Assembly: GCA_901472405.1 (NCBI GenBank)
Contig: LR590463.1
Span: 372,001 to 436,000 of the forward strand
DNA: 64,000 nucleotides
Origin: Serratia rubidaea
GTDB taxonomy: Bacteria; Pseudomonadota; Gammaproteobacteria; Enterobacterales; Enterobacteriaceae
Direction of reading: 5' to 3'
Below the pieces are notes generated by a model that searched no databases, had not been told where the DNA came from, and worked only from the letters and a program-made list of their open reading frames with translations. Of the stretch, positions 33,635-44,372 are shown piece by piece. Both the position numbers and the translations under genes were made by a program. How positions within the stretch are numbered: position 1 is the first letter of the stretch; each line of letters starts with the position of its first letter.

Positions 33635-34389
33635 ATGGTCGAGTTATTTGACGAGCGCGTTGGGGATATCGCCGTGATTCATGCGGTGCCGGCCGGGCAA
33701 TATGAACAGCCGTTGCCCGACGGTGTTTTTCTACCACGGTTACTGCTCCTCGAAAGAAGTGTACGCCTACTTCGGCTATGCGCTGGCGAAGGCCGGGTTC
33801 CGCGTGATATTGCCGGACGCCGACCAGCATGGCGAACGCTATCATGGGCGATGAGCCGCGGCGGCTGGCGCAGTTCTGGGAGATCCTCAAAAGTAATATC
33901 GATGAACTGCCGGCCTTGCGGACGCATTTCGCGCAGCGCGGGCTGATTGACGGCGCGCGCGTCGGCGTTGCCGGGGCGTCGATGGGCGGCATGACCACGC
34001 TGGGCGCGCTGACGCGCTATCCGTGGATCGCCGCGGCGGCCAGCCTGATGGGTTCAGGTTCGTTTTCTTCTCTGTCGCAAACGCTGTTTCCGCCGCTGGA
34101 CAGCTTGGGGCAGCCGCTGCCTGAGGCGCAGCATGCCGCCCGCCTGGCGCCGCTGGCGGATGATGCCCTGGAGCAGCAGTGGGATAAGCTGGGCGAGCGT
34201 CCGCTGCTGCTGTGGCACGGCGAGGCCGATGACGTGGTGCCGGCGGCGGAGAGCCTGCGCCTGGCGCAGGTATTGCGCGAGCGCGGCCTGGGGGCGCGGT
34301 TGACGCTGGCGCTTGAGGCGGGCGTGAAGCACCGCATTACGCCGGCGGCGCTGGACGCCTGCGTGAGGTTCTTCCGCGCGACGCTATAA
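33635..34389 (+). CDS. yjfP: Esterase YjfP (alpha/beta hydrolase), two frameshifts
   Basis: Alpha/beta hydrolase with carboxylesterase activity shown for the E. coli homologue. The nucleophile elbow is GASMGG, the catalytic Asp probably lies in WHGEADDVVPA and the His in VKHRITP. Extra bases in CCC (33716-33718) and GGG (33846-33848) split the N-terminal third; repaired it reads TVFFYHGYCSSKEVYAYFGYA and HGERYHGDEPRRL. Full length is about 250 aa (E. coli 249). The remaining 180 codons are in one frame. Confidence 0.9.
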
Positions 34390-34414
34390 AAAAAGCCCCC
34401 TGCAAGCAGGGGGC
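34388..34414 (-). terminator. Terminator of the minus-strand yjfY
   Basis: GCCCCCTGC pairs with GCAGGGGGC around a 2-base loop. The A run lies on the yjfP side, so the T run follows the stem when read on the minus strand; it serves the gene at 34485-34751. Confidence 0.8.
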
Positions 34415-34484
34415 GTTGGGTTGGATCACCGTTTTAGACTGCCGCTTTTGGCTGCGGCTTGGTTCCCTGGCGTTGATCGTTCGG

Positions 34485-34751
34485 TTAACGGTACAGCTCG
34501 GCGCTGACGTGAATCGACGCGTTGCTGCCCGGCTCATGCAGGGCGATGACGCGATAGGCGCCGGCGCCGCGCCGTTCGGCGATTTGCCTGACCTGCGCAT
34601 CGGCGTCATCGGGAGACACCACGTTGCGGTTCAGGGTGATAAAGCCGATGCTCTGGCGCTGTGACGCCTGTTGGGCGTCGATCTCTTCTGCGGCCATCGC
34701 GCCGCTGGAAAGCAGTAATGCGGCAAGCATGGCGAGAGTGGCGTGTTTCAT
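34485..34751 (-). CDS. yjfY: DUF1471 periplasmic protein, YjfY-like
   Basis: An 88-aa exported protein with signal peptide MKHATLAMLAALLLSSGAMA and a DUF1471 domain ending HEPGSNASIHVSAELYR, close to the end of E. coli YjfY (REPGSNGNMHASADIYR as I recall it). In E. coli yjfY also lies just upstream of rpsF. The family (BhsA, McbA, YdgH) acts in stress and biofilm responses; the role of this member is unknown. The start at 34751 follows AAGCGAGGCTTT on the minus strand; 18 codons of upstream open frame are excluded because they lack a signal peptide. Confidence 0.82.
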   Translation of the reverse strand: MKHATLAMLAALLLSSGAMAAEEIDAQQASQRQSIGFITLNRNVVSPDDADAQVRQIAERRGAGAYRVIALHEPGSNASIHVSAELYR

Positions 34752-35063
34752 AAAGCCTCGCTTAACCTTTGTCCCGGTCGGTCCGGCAGCGATGATCGTG
34801 GGCAAAAAGTTATTTGTCTGTCTTGAATAACCTTAAATCTGTTCGTCGCGCTGTCTACGGCGGATACGTTTAATTCTAGTCCGTTCTCGCAGATAAAAAA
34901 GCGCAGCTATTTGATGGGGTTTTTCAAAAAATATGAACAAGTCGCCGCACTTGATGATGATTTTATTGAAAGATTCCCGCCGTGTGCGCCCGTTGCCGGT
35001 CGTGACAAATCGTGCGCTTTGGCCTTGAGCGCCGTCCGGCGGCGAATAAATCCCACTCTCTCC

Positions 35064-35092
35064 TTGAGTTTCCGCCCCGGCGCCAGTATGAT
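35064..35092 (+). promoter_or_regulatory. rpsF operon promoter
   Basis: TTGAGT (35064-35069), a 17-base spacer and TATGAT (35087-35092), followed by the GC-rich TACGCGTC. This fits a strong growth-rate-controlled promoter. The rest of the 439-base gap between yjfY and rpsF (34752-35063) shows no gene. Confidence 0.72.
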
Positions 35093-35099
35093 TACGCGT

Positions 35100-35190
35100 C
35101 ATTTTTCAGCCGCACACAAACACGTTCCTTGCTTCCATGGGCCGCGGTTGACCCTGACAGGAGGCTGAATAATCCGTAAGGAGCAATTCG
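35100..35190 (+). promoter_or_regulatory. rpsF leader, candidate S6:S18 autoregulatory RNA
   Basis: The mRNA leader before rpsF contains CCATGGGCCGCGGTTGACCC and then GACAGGAGGCTGAATAATCC up to the ribosome-binding site AAGGAG. The last part is, as I remember it, nearly identical to the E. coli leader, in which an RNA motif bound by the S6:S18 complex represses the operon. I infer the same here from position and similarity; I have not folded it. Confidence 0.5.
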
Positions 35191-35589
35191 ATGCGTCATT
35201 ACGAAATCGTTTTTATGGTCCATCCTGACCAAAGCGAACAGGTTCCGGGCATGATCGAGCGTTACAGTGCTACCATCACTAACGCGCAAGGTCAGATTCA
35301 CCGTCTGGAAGACTGGGGCCGCCGTCAACTGGCTTACCCGATCAACAAACTGCACAAAGCTCACTACGTTCTGCTGAACGTTGAAGCTCCGCAGGAAGCG
35401 ATCGATGAGCTGGAAACTAACTTCCGCTTCAACGACGCCGTTATCCGCAGCATGGTTATGCGCGTTAAGCACGCGGTAACTGAAGCCTCTCCAATGGTTA
35501 AAGCGAAAGACGAACGTCGTGGCGATCGCCGCGAAGAGTTCTCTAACGAAACCACTGAAGAAGCAGATGCTGGGGATTCTGAAGAGTAA
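35191..35589 (+). CDS. rpsF: 30S ribosomal protein S6
   Basis: Binds S18 and the central domain of 16S rRNA. The 132-aa product starts [20 protein letters not shown] and ends in the acidic tail ([10 protein letters not shown]) that RimK extends with glutamates in E. coli. First gene of rpsF-priB-rpsR-rplI, with strong ribosome-binding site TAAGGAG. Confidence 0.98.
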   Translation: MRHYEIVFMVHPDQSEQVPGMIERYSATITNAQGQIHRLEDWGRRQLAYPINKLHKAHYVLLNVEAPQEAIDELETNFRFNDAVIRSMVMRVKHAVTEASPMVKAKDERRGDRREEFSNETTEEADAGDSEE

Positions 35590-35597
35590 TTGCCGCC

Positions 35598-36147
<550 letters not shown>

Positions 36148-36174
36148 TCGGCCACTGTCCATTAACGACTTTGA

Positions 36175-36639
<465 letters not shown>

Positions 36640-36656
36640 TCGCGAGAGTTACCCGA

Positions 36657-36690
36657 GCAAAACGCCAGCCTTGTGCTGGCGTTTTGCTTT
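36657..36690 (+). terminator. Terminator of the rpsF-rplI operon
   Basis: GCAAAACGCCAGC pairs with GCTGGCGTTTTGC around a 4-5 base loop, followed by TTTTCT. Confidence 0.9.
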
Positions 36691-36742
36691 TCTGCCGCCG
36701 GCAAAATGCGTTATGGTGCCAGAGAACGACAAGGAGGCAACG

Positions 36743-37099
36743 ATGACGCAAATCCGGTTACAGCGTGTGTATGACTTCAGCGGCCCGGTGCCGCACTGTT
36801 TTCTGATTGACCGGCTGTGGCCGCGCGGTATCAGCAAGCAGCGGCTGGAAGGCGTGGCGTGGTTGAAAGAGGTAGCGCCCAGCGGTGAACTGCGCCAGTG
36901 GTTCCACCATCATACCGACCAGTGGGAGGCGTTTGTCGCGCGCTACCGGCAGGAGCTGGCGGCAGGCGATGCCTGGCAGCCGCTGGCGGCGCTGTTGCGG
37001 CAGGGCGAGAGCCTGACCCTGCTGTACGGCAGCAAGGACACGCAGCACAACCAGGGCGTTGTACTGCGTGATTTTCTTCTGGAACAGCTGCCGGCTTAG
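36743..37099 (+). CDS. DUF488 family protein (YeaO-like)
   Basis: A 118-aa cytoplasmic protein with the family motifs YDFSGPVPHCFLIDRLWPRGISK and LTLLYGSKDTQHNQGVVL. This places it in DUF488 with E. coli YeaO; the function is unknown. The ribosome-binding site AAGGAGG precedes the ATG at 36743. I do not recall a DUF488 gene at this point in E. coli, so it may be a lineage-specific insertion between rplI and ytfB. Its stop overlaps that of ytfB. Confidence 0.85.
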   Translation: MTQIRLQRVYDFSGPVPHCFLIDRLWPRGISKQRLEGVAWLKEVAPSGELRQWFHHHTDQWEAFVARYRQELAAGDAWQPLAALLRQGESLTLLYGSKDTQHNQGVVLRDFLLEQLPA

Positions 37100-37743
37100 C
37101 GCTGGCGACGATAGCCGCCGTCGGCCTGACGACGGAAGGTGACCTGGCGATTGTCGAGCGTGGTGACCGACAGCGCGATAATGACGCCGTTGGCGTCCCG
37201 TTCGATACGCACTTCCTGCCCGGCTTTCAGATTGCTCAGCGGCTTATCATTACCTTCCACCTGCGCCATGGCGAACACTTCATTAACCGGCAGGCTATTG
37301 TCGCGGAACAGCTGCGCCAGCGTCTGGCCGGGCTGAATGTGATAACGCTGCCACTGCCCGCCCGGATCCGAGGCGTCGGTAACCGGCTGGGCATCGGTTT
37401 GCTGCGCGCTTGGCGACTCCAGATGGCCCGGGCGCTCATCGCGATCCGGTGAATAGGGCCACAGCAGCGACAGCAGCAGTATGGCGCCGAAGATGATGAC
37501 CCAGCGGCGGTGGAAATAGGGCAAAGGCTCCAGCCAGCCGAAGCCGTCCGGCAGATGCCAGATTTTCAACAGTAGCGCTTTGATCCCCTGTCCCTGACCG
37601 CCTGTCGGCTGCTGCGAGTCCGCCTCCGCGGGCGTCTGTCGCGGTGCGCCGAACGGCAGGCGCTGGCTGACACGCTGCCAGACGCGTTGCAACGAGCGGT
37701 GGGCGCGGGTGGTTTTCCTTCTCCTGGGCGCGATTCTGCCCAT
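37096..37743 (-). CDS. ytfB: Cell-division-associated OapA-domain protein YtfB
   Basis: Inner-membrane protein with one helix (about 81-97) and a periplasmic OapA/LysM-like domain (RYHIQPGQTLAQLFRDNSLP ... LKAGQEVRIERD, about 133-185). E. coli YtfB is reported to affect cell division and to bind glycans. It has 215 aa. The N-terminus of about 60 residues is strongly basic and longer before the membrane helix than I recall for E. coli, while the linker after the helix is shorter. The start follows GAGAGGTCACC. Divergent from fklB. Confidence 0.88.
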   Translation of the reverse strand: MGRIAPRRRKTTRAHRSLQRVWQRVSQRLPFGAPRQTPAEADSQQPTGGQGQGIKALLLKIWHLPDGFGWLEPLPYFHRRWVIIFGAILLLSLLWPYSPDRDERPGHLESPSAQQTDAQPVTDASDPGGQWQRYHIQPGQTLAQLFRDNSLPVNEVFAMAQVEGNDKPLSNLKAGQEVRIERDANGVIIALSVTTLDNRQVTFRRQADGGYRRQR

Positions 37744-38008
37744 GGTGACCTCTCTTCAACGGCGTAAATTGCCACAGTACCAAATAGTGTGCCGACGGTC
37801 CGATGACCCGCTTTCAGTATAGTCCGCTAACTGTTTGATGTGAAAGGCAGCGGCGTTATTGTACGGCGGGGGCGGCAATGGGCATTAACAGAAGGTTATT
37901 GTTTCTTTTTCTACGGGAAAAGTCATCATTCTCGACACAAGATTTTACCCGGCTTTCCGGCGCTGTTATGCTGCGCCTTCGACTTTTTACAGACTTAAGG
38001 AAAACCCC

Positions 38009-38629
38009 ATGACAACCCCTTCTTTTGACAGCGTTGAAGCGCAAGCAAGCTACGGGATTGGTTTACAGGTCGGCCAGCAACTGCAGGAATCCGGTCTGGA
38101 AGGTTTACAACCGGACGCTCTGCTGGCAGGTCTGCGTGACGCGCTGGAAGGGAATGCCCCGGCGGTTCCCGTTGACGTCGTACATCGCGCGCTGCGTGAA
38201 ATCCACGAACGTGCGGATGCCGTACGTCGTGAGCGTCAGCAGGCGATGGCGGTAGAAGGCCAGAAATTCCTGGAAGAAAACGCCAAGCGTGATGATGTGA
38301 CGCTGACCGAATCCGGCCTGCAGTTCTCCGTGCTGCAGCAGGGCAACGGCCCAATTCCGTCTCGTCAGGACCGCGTGCGCGTACACTACACCGGCCGCCT
38401 GATTAACGGCGACGTGTTCGACAGCTCCGTTGAGCGCGGCCAGCCGGCCGAGTTCCCGGTTACCGGCGTGATTGCCGGCTGGATCGAAGCCCTGACGCTG
38501 ATGCCGGTTGGCTCTAAATGGCAGCTGTATATCCCGCACAACCTGGCCTACGGCGAGCGTGGCGCAGGCGCTGCTATCCCACCGTTCAGCGCGCTGGTGT
38601 TTGAGGTTGAACTGCTGGAAATCCTGTAA
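38009..38629 (+). CDS. fklB: FKBP-type peptidyl-prolyl isomerase FklB (FKBP22)
   Basis: Folding helper of 206 aa (E. coli 206). The N-terminal dimerisation helices (residues 1-100, with [15 protein letters not shown]) are followed by the C-terminal FKBP domain with [36 protein letters not shown] and [24 protein letters not shown]. There is no signal peptide, so it is cytoplasmic. It is divergent from ytfB, and the 265-base gap holds the two promoters. Confidence 0.96.
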   Translation: MTTPSFDSVEAQASYGIGLQVGQQLQESGLEGLQPDALLAGLRDALEGNAPAVPVDVVHRALREIHERADAVRRERQQAMAVEGQKFLEENAKRDDVTLTESGLQFSVLQQGNGPIPSRQDRVRVHYTGRLINGDVFDSSVERGQPAEFPVTGVIAGWIEALTLMPVGSKWQLYIPHNLAYGERGAGAAIPPFSALVFEVELLEIL

Positions 38630-38641
38630 ACGGGATTGACG

Positions 38642-38669
38642 AAACGGGGCGCCAGATGGCGCCCCGTTT
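38642..38669. terminator. Bidirectional terminator between fklB and cpdB
   Basis: AAACGGGGCGCC pairs perfectly with GGCGCCCCGTTT around AGAT. It separates two convergent genes. Confidence 0.85.
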
Positions 38670-38674
38670 GTTAT

Positions 38675-40645
38675 TTAGCGTGCCGCGTCGGCGGGCGGCG
38701 TTTGCAGATCGACCTGATAAATCGCAAAGCCGATGCGGTCGTTGCCGAGCGGCTTCAGCGGGTAGCGGGCGCTTTGCCGGATAAACGCCGCGGCCTTGTC
38801 GCTTGGCGAGGTTTCGAAACGGATATCCAGCGGCTGGGCGGCGTCGATATTGGCCAGACGCCAGTTATTGTCCGCCTGCGGATGCACCGCCCCGTGCTTT
38901 TTGCTCTCTGCGCCGATATAGGCCGCCAGTACGGCGCGGTTCTCGTCCGGCGAGGCAAAGGCGATGTGTTTGTCGCCGGTGCCGGCAAATTTACCGCCGT
39001 AGGCGCGGTAGTTGTTGGTGGCCACCAGGAAGGTGGCGTGCGGATCGATCGGTTTGCCGTTGAAGGTCAGCTGTTTAATCCGCTCCGCTTTATCATTGAT
39101 TAACTGACATTCGCCGTCGTAGCGCGCCGGCTGGCTGACGTCGATTTGGTAGCTGACGCCGTCGATCACGTCGAAGTTATAGGTACGGAAGCCGTCCCAG
39201 TTAATCAGGCTCTGCGGCTTACTGCTGTTGACGTCGATGCGGTTAAACTGCCCAGCGGAGCACTCCAGCCACTCCTTCACGTCCTGACCGCTGGCTTTGA
39301 CCACCACCAGCGTATTGGGGTAGAGATACAGATCGGCCGCGTTGCGGAAGGTCAGCTGCCCTTTTTCCACTTCCACAAAGCTGGCCGGATCGTTTTTACG
39401 GCCGCCGACCTTGAACGGCGCGGCGGCGGACAGCACCGGCAGATCCGCCAGATCCGGATCGCCCTGAATGTAATGCTCCACATAGGCTTTCTGCGCGTTG
39501 TTGACGATCTGCACCGTCGGGTCGTCCTGCACCAGCGCCAGATAGCTGTACATATTGCCGTCGGATTTGCCGATAGGCTGGCTGACGAATTCGCGGGTGC
39601 CCTTATGGTCGTCGGCCAGCGCTTTTACCAGATCGGCGTTTTCCGCCGCCAGCGAGCGCTTGGCGACGCTGTCATAAATCGGTCGCGCCTCCGCTTTGGC
39701 GTGAGTGACCGCCCAGCGGCCGCCGTCGTTGCTGAGCTGCAAATCCACCACCCCGAGGTGATCGCCCCACTGGCCCGGCATCACCGCCGGCACGCCGTTC
39801 AGCAGGCCCTGCTCAATATCGGCGCCTTTGATGGCGGCAAAGTCTTGGCTGGGGAAGACCGCGTGGGCGTGGCCGAACATAATGGCGTCGATGCCCGGCA
39901 CCTGGCTGAGGTAGTAGACCGAGTTTTCCGCCATCGCTTTATACGGCTCGCTGGAGAGGCCGGAGTGGGGAATGGCGATCACCAGGTCGGCCCCTTGCTG
40001 ACGCATTTCCGGCACGTAGCGCTTGGCGGTGGCGGTAATATCGTTGACCGTGACTTTGCCCTGCAGGTTGGCCTTGTCCCATACCATAATCTGCGGCGGG
40101 ACGAAGCCGATGTAGCCGATGCGCAGCGTGTGCGCCTTGCCGTCGCGGTCTTTTACCGGCGTATCGACGATAATATACGGGGTGAACAGCGGTTTCTGAG
40201 TTTTGCTGTCGATGACGTTGGCGTTCACGTAGGGGAATTTAGCGCCGGCGAGGGCGTTTTGCAGGTAGTCGAGGCCGTAATTGAACTCGTGGTTGCCGAT
40301 ATTGCCCACCACGTAATCCAGCCGGTTCAGCGCCTTGTAGACCGGGTGAACGTCGCCCTGGTGCAGGCCTTTGGCCGCCATATAGTCCGCCATCGGGCTG
40401 CCCTGAATGATATCGCCGTTATCGACCAGCACGCTGTTGACCGCCTGCCCGCGCGCCTGCTGGATCAGACTGGCGGTGCGCACCAGGCCAAATTTTTCGG
40501 TGGGTTTATCTTTATAGTAATCGAAGTCCATCATGTTGCCGTGCAGGTCGGTGGTTTCCAGCACGCGCAGGTCAACCGTTGCCGCCTGCGCGCCGGCGGC
40601 GATCAGCAGGGCGAGGGCGGATAATGCCAGCGGACGTTTCATCAT
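38675..40645 (-). CDS. cpdB: 2',3'-cyclic-nucleotide 2'-phosphodiesterase / 3'-nucleotidase
   Basis: Periplasmic enzyme that hydrolyses 2',3'-cyclic nucleotides and 3'-nucleotides, letting the cell use external nucleotides. Signal peptide [21 protein letters not shown] is followed by the metallophosphatase domain ([39 protein letters not shown]) and the C-terminal 5'-nucleotidase domain ([15 protein letters not shown]). It has 656 aa (E. coli 647). I use the ATG at 40645, 9 bases after GGAG; a 19-codon upstream extension would spoil the signal peptide. Confidence 0.95.
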   Translation of the reverse strand: MMKRPLALSALALLIAAGAQAATVDLRVLETTDLHGNMMDFDYYKDKPTEKFGLVRTASLIQQARGQAVNSVLVDNGDIIQGSPMADYMAAKGLHQGDVHPVYKALNRLDYVVGNIGNHEFNYGLDYLQNALAGAKFPYVNANVIDSKTQKPLFTPYIIVDTPVKDRDGKAHTLRIGYIGFVPPQIMVWDKANLQGKVTVNDITATAKRYVPEMRQQGADLVIAIPHSGLSSEPYKAMAENSVYYLSQVPGIDAIMFGHAHAVFPSQDFAAIKGADIEQGLLNGVPAVMPGQWGDHLGVVDLQLSNDGGRWAVTHAKAEARPIYDSVAKRSLAAENADLVKALADDHKGTREFVSQPIGKSDGNMYSYLALVQDDPTVQIVNNAQKAYVEHYIQGDPDLADLPVLSAAAPFKVGGRKNDPASFVEVEKGQLTFRNAADLYLYPNTLVVVKASGQDVKEWLECSAGQFNRIDVNSSKPQSLINWDGFRTYNFDVIDGVSYQIDVSQPARYDGECQLINDKAERIKQLTFNGKPIDPHATFLVATNNYRAYGGKFAGTGDKHIAFASPDENRAVLAAYIGAESKKHGAVHPQADNNWRLANIDAAQPLDIRFETSPSDKAAAFIRQSARYPLKPLGNDRIGFAIYQVDLQTPPADAAR

Positions 40646-40919
40646 TATTGGTGTTCTCCATGCCATGAGGTTTTTTGGCGCCTTCCTGGAGGGAAGCCGC
40701 AAAGAACGATGTAATTATGCTTACTTGCCATCAGAAAACGTGAAGTGTGGCAGAAAATCCCGGTTGGCACAGCGGGAAAGCTCACAATTGCGGGCCGGCA
40801 AACTTGAATTATTTCCTGACGTTAACACGCCGGGATGGATATTCCGGGCAAAAAAAACTAGTCTGCTAGCATAAGGTTGCGGGAGATTTCCCACGGAATT
40901 GTTTGATCTGAGGTGAATG

Positions 40920-41660
40920 ATGTTAGAACAAATTTGCCAGCTTTCCCGCGAGGCGGGCGCAGCAATTATGGCGGTCTATCACGGCGAACAGCCGCTTGAC
41001 GCCGCGGTGAAAAAAGACGATTCACCGGTTACCGCCGCCGATTTGGCGGCCCATGGCATCATCAAGGCGGGCCTGGCGGCGTTGACGCCGGAGATTCCGC
41101 TGCTGTCGGAAGAGGATCCGCCGACGTGGGAAGAGCGTCGGAACTGGACGCGTTACTGGCTGGTGGACCCGCTCGACGGCACCAAAGAGTTCCTGCAGCG
41201 TAACGGCGAGTTTACCGTCAATATTGCGCTGATTGAGGATGGCCAGGCGGTGATGGGCGTGGTGTATGCGCCGGCGCTGGACGTGCTGTACCTGGCGGAA
41301 CGCGGCAAGGCGTGGAAAGAAGAAAAAGGCCAGCGTCAGTCGATCCACGTGATGGAGGGGCAGCCGCCGTTGGTGGTGGTCAGCCGTTCACACAGCGATG
41401 ATGAGCTGAAGGACTATCTGAAGCAGCTGGGCGTGCACCAAACCATCTCGGTCGGCTCGTCGCTGAAGTTCTGCCTGGTGGCGGAAGGCAAAGCGCAGCT
41501 GTATCCGCGCTTCGGACCGACCAATATCTGGGATACCGCCGCAGGGCATGCGGTGGCGGTCGCTGCCGGGGCGCAAATTCACGACTGGCAAGGCAAGCCG
41601 CTGCTTTATACGCCGCGTGAATCTTTCCTCAACCCCGGCTTCCGCGTGTCGCTGTTCTGA
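40920..41660 (+). CDS. cysQ: 3'(2'),5'-bisphosphate nucleotidase CysQ
   Basis: Mg-dependent, lithium-sensitive phosphatase that removes the 3'-phosphate of PAP, a by-product of sulfate assimilation. Inositol-monophosphatase fold with the metal-binding [12 protein letters not shown] and WDTAAGHAV motifs. The 246-aa length equals E. coli when the second of two adjacent ATGs (40920) is used; this also spaces better from GAGGTG than the first at 40917. Divergent from cpdB. Confidence 0.95.
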   Translation: MLEQICQLSREAGAAIMAVYHGEQPLDAAVKKDDSPVTAADLAAHGIIKAGLAALTPEIPLLSEEDPPTWEERRNWTRYWLVDPLDGTKEFLQRNGEFTVNIALIEDGQAVMGVVYAPALDVLYLAERGKAWKEEKGQRQSIHVMEGQPPLVVVSRSHSDDELKDYLKQLGVHQTISVGSSLKFCLVAEGKAQLYPRFGPTNIWDTAAGHAVAVAAGAQIHDWQGKPLLYTPRESFLNPGFRVSLF

Positions 41661-41664
41661 TCGG

Positions 41665-42219
41665 TTAGCGCAGCATCTGGTGCAGCATGTTCATCACCTG
41701 CTGCACTTCTTCTTCCGTCAGCTTGCCGTCTTTGGCGAACTTCACCCGCCCCTGATCGTCCAGCACGATAATCGCCGAGCCGTTGCTCTGCAGATCCCAG
41801 GCCTTCTTCACGCTGCCCTTGTTGTCGACGATAAACTGCGACCACGGGAACTCTTTCTTGCTGTCCTCAATGCTGCTGCGCACAAACATGCCGGTGCCGA
41901 CGATGGCGTCGTCAATGTTGATGATTGTCGTCGTTTGGTAACGATCGCGTGGTAGCTTGGCGTCCTTGATGGCTTCAATCAATGGATCGTTCATGTCCTT
42001 GGCGGAGCTGCGGCCGGCAATATGCTGAATTACCCGCACTTTTCCGCTGAGCTTGCCGCTGCTCCATTTTTCGTAGCTAAAGTCGCCGTTCGCGTAGTTT
42101 AGCTCGCCGCGGTCCGTGACGCTGACCGGCGCGACGCGCTGTAACAGTTGAAAGTTGTGCGCTGAGGCCAACAGGGGGGCGAACAGCAGGGACATAATTA
42201 GCATGCTACTCTTTTTCAT
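41665..42219 (-). CDS. ytfJ: YtfJ family periplasmic protein
   Basis: A 184-aa exported protein with signal peptide MKKSSMLIMSLLFAPLLASA. It belongs to the YtfJ family, which resembles the thioredoxin fold but shows no CxxC here. Conserved stretches are RGELNYANGDFSYEKW, GKVRVIQHIAGRSSAKDMND and NGSAIIVLDDQGRVKF. Function is unknown. It is convergent with cysQ, with only 4 bases between the stops. Confidence 0.88.
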   Translation of the reverse strand: MKKSSMLIMSLLFAPLLASAHNFQLLQRVAPVSVTDRGELNYANGDFSYEKWSSGKLSGKVRVIQHIAGRSSAKDMNDPLIEAIKDAKLPRDRYQTTTIINIDDAIVGTGMFVRSSIEDSKKEFPWSQFIVDNKGSVKKAWDLQSNGSAIIVLDDQGRVKFAKDGKLTEEEVQQVMNMLHQMLR

Positions 42220-42546
42220 GCGTGCTCCTTGTTATGGGGGATAGTGCGAACAGTCTCCGCGGCCTAAAGCTTAGGTGGTGATCGGAGGTCTGTCCTGTTA
42301 GCGCGATCTCAGTTTTCCCTATCGGTCTCTAACGCCTTTAATTTGAAGGGATATTCTGAATATGTCGTAAATCATCATATACAAATCTGTCAACAAGTGT
42401 AAAACCAGTGAAGACATCCAGGCGAAAGTGAACAAAATGGTCTTAACTAGGTCTACACCACTGCAATCAATTGCGTTCTTTGATAAGAAACCGCCCGATT
42501 AGCGGTTCGCATGAACGCCTGGTCCAACGGAGGAGCACAGAACAAA
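42220..42546. other. Divergent control region between ytfJ and ytfK
   Basis: This 327-base gap holds the promoters of ytfJ and ytfK. A weak Pho-box-like stretch, CTGTCAACAAGTGTAAAA, lies at 42387-42404; I recall E. coli ytfK being in the PhoB regulon, so it could be a PhoB site, but the match is poor. No gene is visible. Confidence 0.35.
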
Positions 42547-42753
42547 ATGAGAATCTTCCAGCGTTATAACCCTTTGAAAATTGCCAAATATGTGAAGACC
42601 CTGTTCCGCGGACGTTTATATATTAAGGACGTTGGCGCATTTGAATTCGACAAAGGCCGGATCCTGGTGCCGAAAGTCCGCGACAAGCGTCATCTCAGCG
42701 TGATGTCTGAAGTTAATCGGCAAGTGCTGCTTTTGCAATCCGAAATGGGTTAA
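42547..42753 (+). CDS. ytfK: Stringent-response modulator YtfK
   Basis: A 68-aa cytoplasmic protein almost identical to E. coli YtfK ([20 protein letters not shown] ... [15 protein letters not shown]). The E. coli protein is reported to shift SpoT toward (p)ppGpp synthesis during phosphate and fatty-acid starvation. The start at 42547 matches the family; the 12 extra upstream codons contain the ribosome-binding site GGAGGAG. Confidence 0.93.
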   Translation: MRIFQRYNPLKIAKYVKTLFRGRLYIKDVGAFEFDKGRILVPKVRDKRHLSVMSEVNRQVLLLQSEMG

Positions 42754-42810
42754 AACGTTGTTAAAGCTGCAGCCTGAGCGCTGCCGCACTAACGGCGTAC
42801 AGAAACAAGC

Positions 42811-42830
42811 GCGGCCCCAAACGGGGCCGC
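42811..42830 (+). terminator. Hairpin after ytfK
   Basis: GCGGCCCC pairs with GGGGCCGC around AAAC, followed by TGATGTTTTAT. It probably terminates ytfK, and possibly the convergent paeA, though neither side has a long T run. Confidence 0.65.
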
Positions 42831-42855
42831 TGATGTTTTATCTTCTCATGGCGCG

Positions 42856-44187
42856 TCAGGCCGGCAGGTTATCATCCGCCGCCTTCGGCAGCACCGCCGC
42901 CGGCTTATCGCTCAGCTTGGTGACCAGCAGCTGGTCGATTTTGTAGCTGTCGATATCGACCACTTCGAACTTGTAGCCGGCGTATTTGACGAAGTCGGTG
43001 CGTTTCGGGATCTTGCGCAGCATATACATCATAAAGCCGCCGATGGTTTCATAGTTGCCCGCCTGCGGGAACTCATCGATATCCAGTACGCGCATCACGT
43101 CGTCGATCGGCGTGCCGCCCTCAATCAGCCATGAATTTTCGTCGCGGGCGACGATCTGCTCTTCCTGGCCCTGTCCCACCAGATCGCCCATCAGGGTGGT
43201 CATCACGTCGTTGAGCGTAATAATCCCCACCACCAGCGCATACTCGTTCAGGATCACCGCAAAGTCTTCACCGGCCGCCTTAAAGCTTTCCAGCGCCTCA
43301 GACAGCGTCAGGGTGTCCGGTACGATCAGCGCAGAGCGGATCTGCACGCCGCTGCTCAGCACCAGGCTCTGGTTGCCCAGCACGCGGTTCAGCAGGTCTT
43401 TGGAATCGACGTAGCCCACCACCTGGTCGATATGACCGTCGCACACCAGGAATTTGGAGTGCGGATGGGTGGAGACTTTCTCTTTGATGCTTTCTTCGCT
43501 CTCGCGCAGATCAAAATAGACCACGCTTTCACGCGAGGTCATTGAGGAGGGCACGGTGCGCGACTCCAGCTCGAACACGTTCTCAATCAGCTCATGTTCC
43601 TGCTTGCGCAGCACGCCGGCCAGCGCGCCGGCTTCCACCACGGCGTAGATATCGTCAGAGGTGATGTCGTCTTTACGCACCATCGGCAGCTTAAACAGGC
43701 GGAAAATCAGGTTCGCCATACCGTTAAACAGCCAGACCAGCGGGCGGAAGATCATGATCGAGAAACGCATCGGGTTGATGATCCGGACGGCGACCGCCTC
43801 TGGTGCAATCATACCGATGCGCTTCGGGGTGAGATCCGCGAACAGGATAAACAGGCTGGTGACCAGCACGAACGAGCAGATAAAGCTGAGCTGCTGCGAC
43901 AGTTCCGGCGACAGGAAGCGATCGAACAGCACCTGGAAGCTGGGGGAGAACGCCGCATCGCCGACGATACCGCCCAAAATGGCGACGGCGTTAAGACCGA
44001 TTTGCACCACGGTAAAGAACAGGCCGGGGGTTTCCTGCAGTTTCAGCACCTTGGCGGCGTTGACGTTGCCTTCATCTGCCATCAGCTTCAGCTTAATCTT
44101 GCGCGAGGCAGCCAGAGATATTTCCGATACAGAGAAGAAGGCGCTCACTGCGATCAGAAAGAGAATCAGTAAAATACTGTTTAACAT
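42856..44187 (-). CDS. paeA: Polyamine exporter PaeA (YtfL, CNNM/CorC type)
   Basis: Inner-membrane protein with an N-terminal DUF21/CNNM domain of four helices, a CBS-domain pair (about 200-325) and a C-terminal CorC/HlyC domain (ENSWLIEGGTPIDDVMRVLD). The E. coli and Salmonella homologue is reported to export putrescine and cadaverine. It has 443 aa (E. coli 447). It is transcribed toward ytfK. Confidence 0.93.
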   Translation of the reverse strand: MLNSILLILFLIAVSAFFSVSEISLAASRKIKLKLMADEGNVNAAKVLKLQETPGLFFTVVQIGLNAVAILGGIVGDAAFSPSFQVLFDRFLSPELSQQLSFICSFVLVTSLFILFADLTPKRIGMIAPEAVAVRIINPMRFSIMIFRPLVWLFNGMANLIFRLFKLPMVRKDDITSDDIYAVVEAGALAGVLRKQEHELIENVFELESRTVPSSMTSRESVVYFDLRESEESIKEKVSTHPHSKFLVCDGHIDQVVGYVDSKDLLNRVLGNQSLVLSSGVQIRSALIVPDTLTLSEALESFKAAGEDFAVILNEYALVVGIITLNDVMTTLMGDLVGQGQEEQIVARDENSWLIEGGTPIDDVMRVLDIDEFPQAGNYETIGGFMMYMLRKIPKRTDFVKYAGYKFEVVDIDSYKIDQLLVTKLSDKPAAVLPKAADDNLPA

Positions 44188-44372
44188 AATCTATCCATAC
44201 GTGCCGACGGGATGACGGCGCTCTTGAGGAAGGGCAATACATTGTAAAAAAGAGTTGCCGGACGCGCTTTACCGCACCCGCTTTGCCACAGCAAAAAACA
44301 GGCCGCGTCTCTGCGGCCTGGATAGTATAGCAGCAGCCCGATAAGGCTCGCCAGTGGTTAAAAATTAACGCG

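Noticed and set aside
39146-40624. 492-codon plus-strand frame opposite cpdB
   Set aside because: Antisense shadow of cpdB; the real gene shows a signal peptide and metallophosphatase motifs on the other strand.
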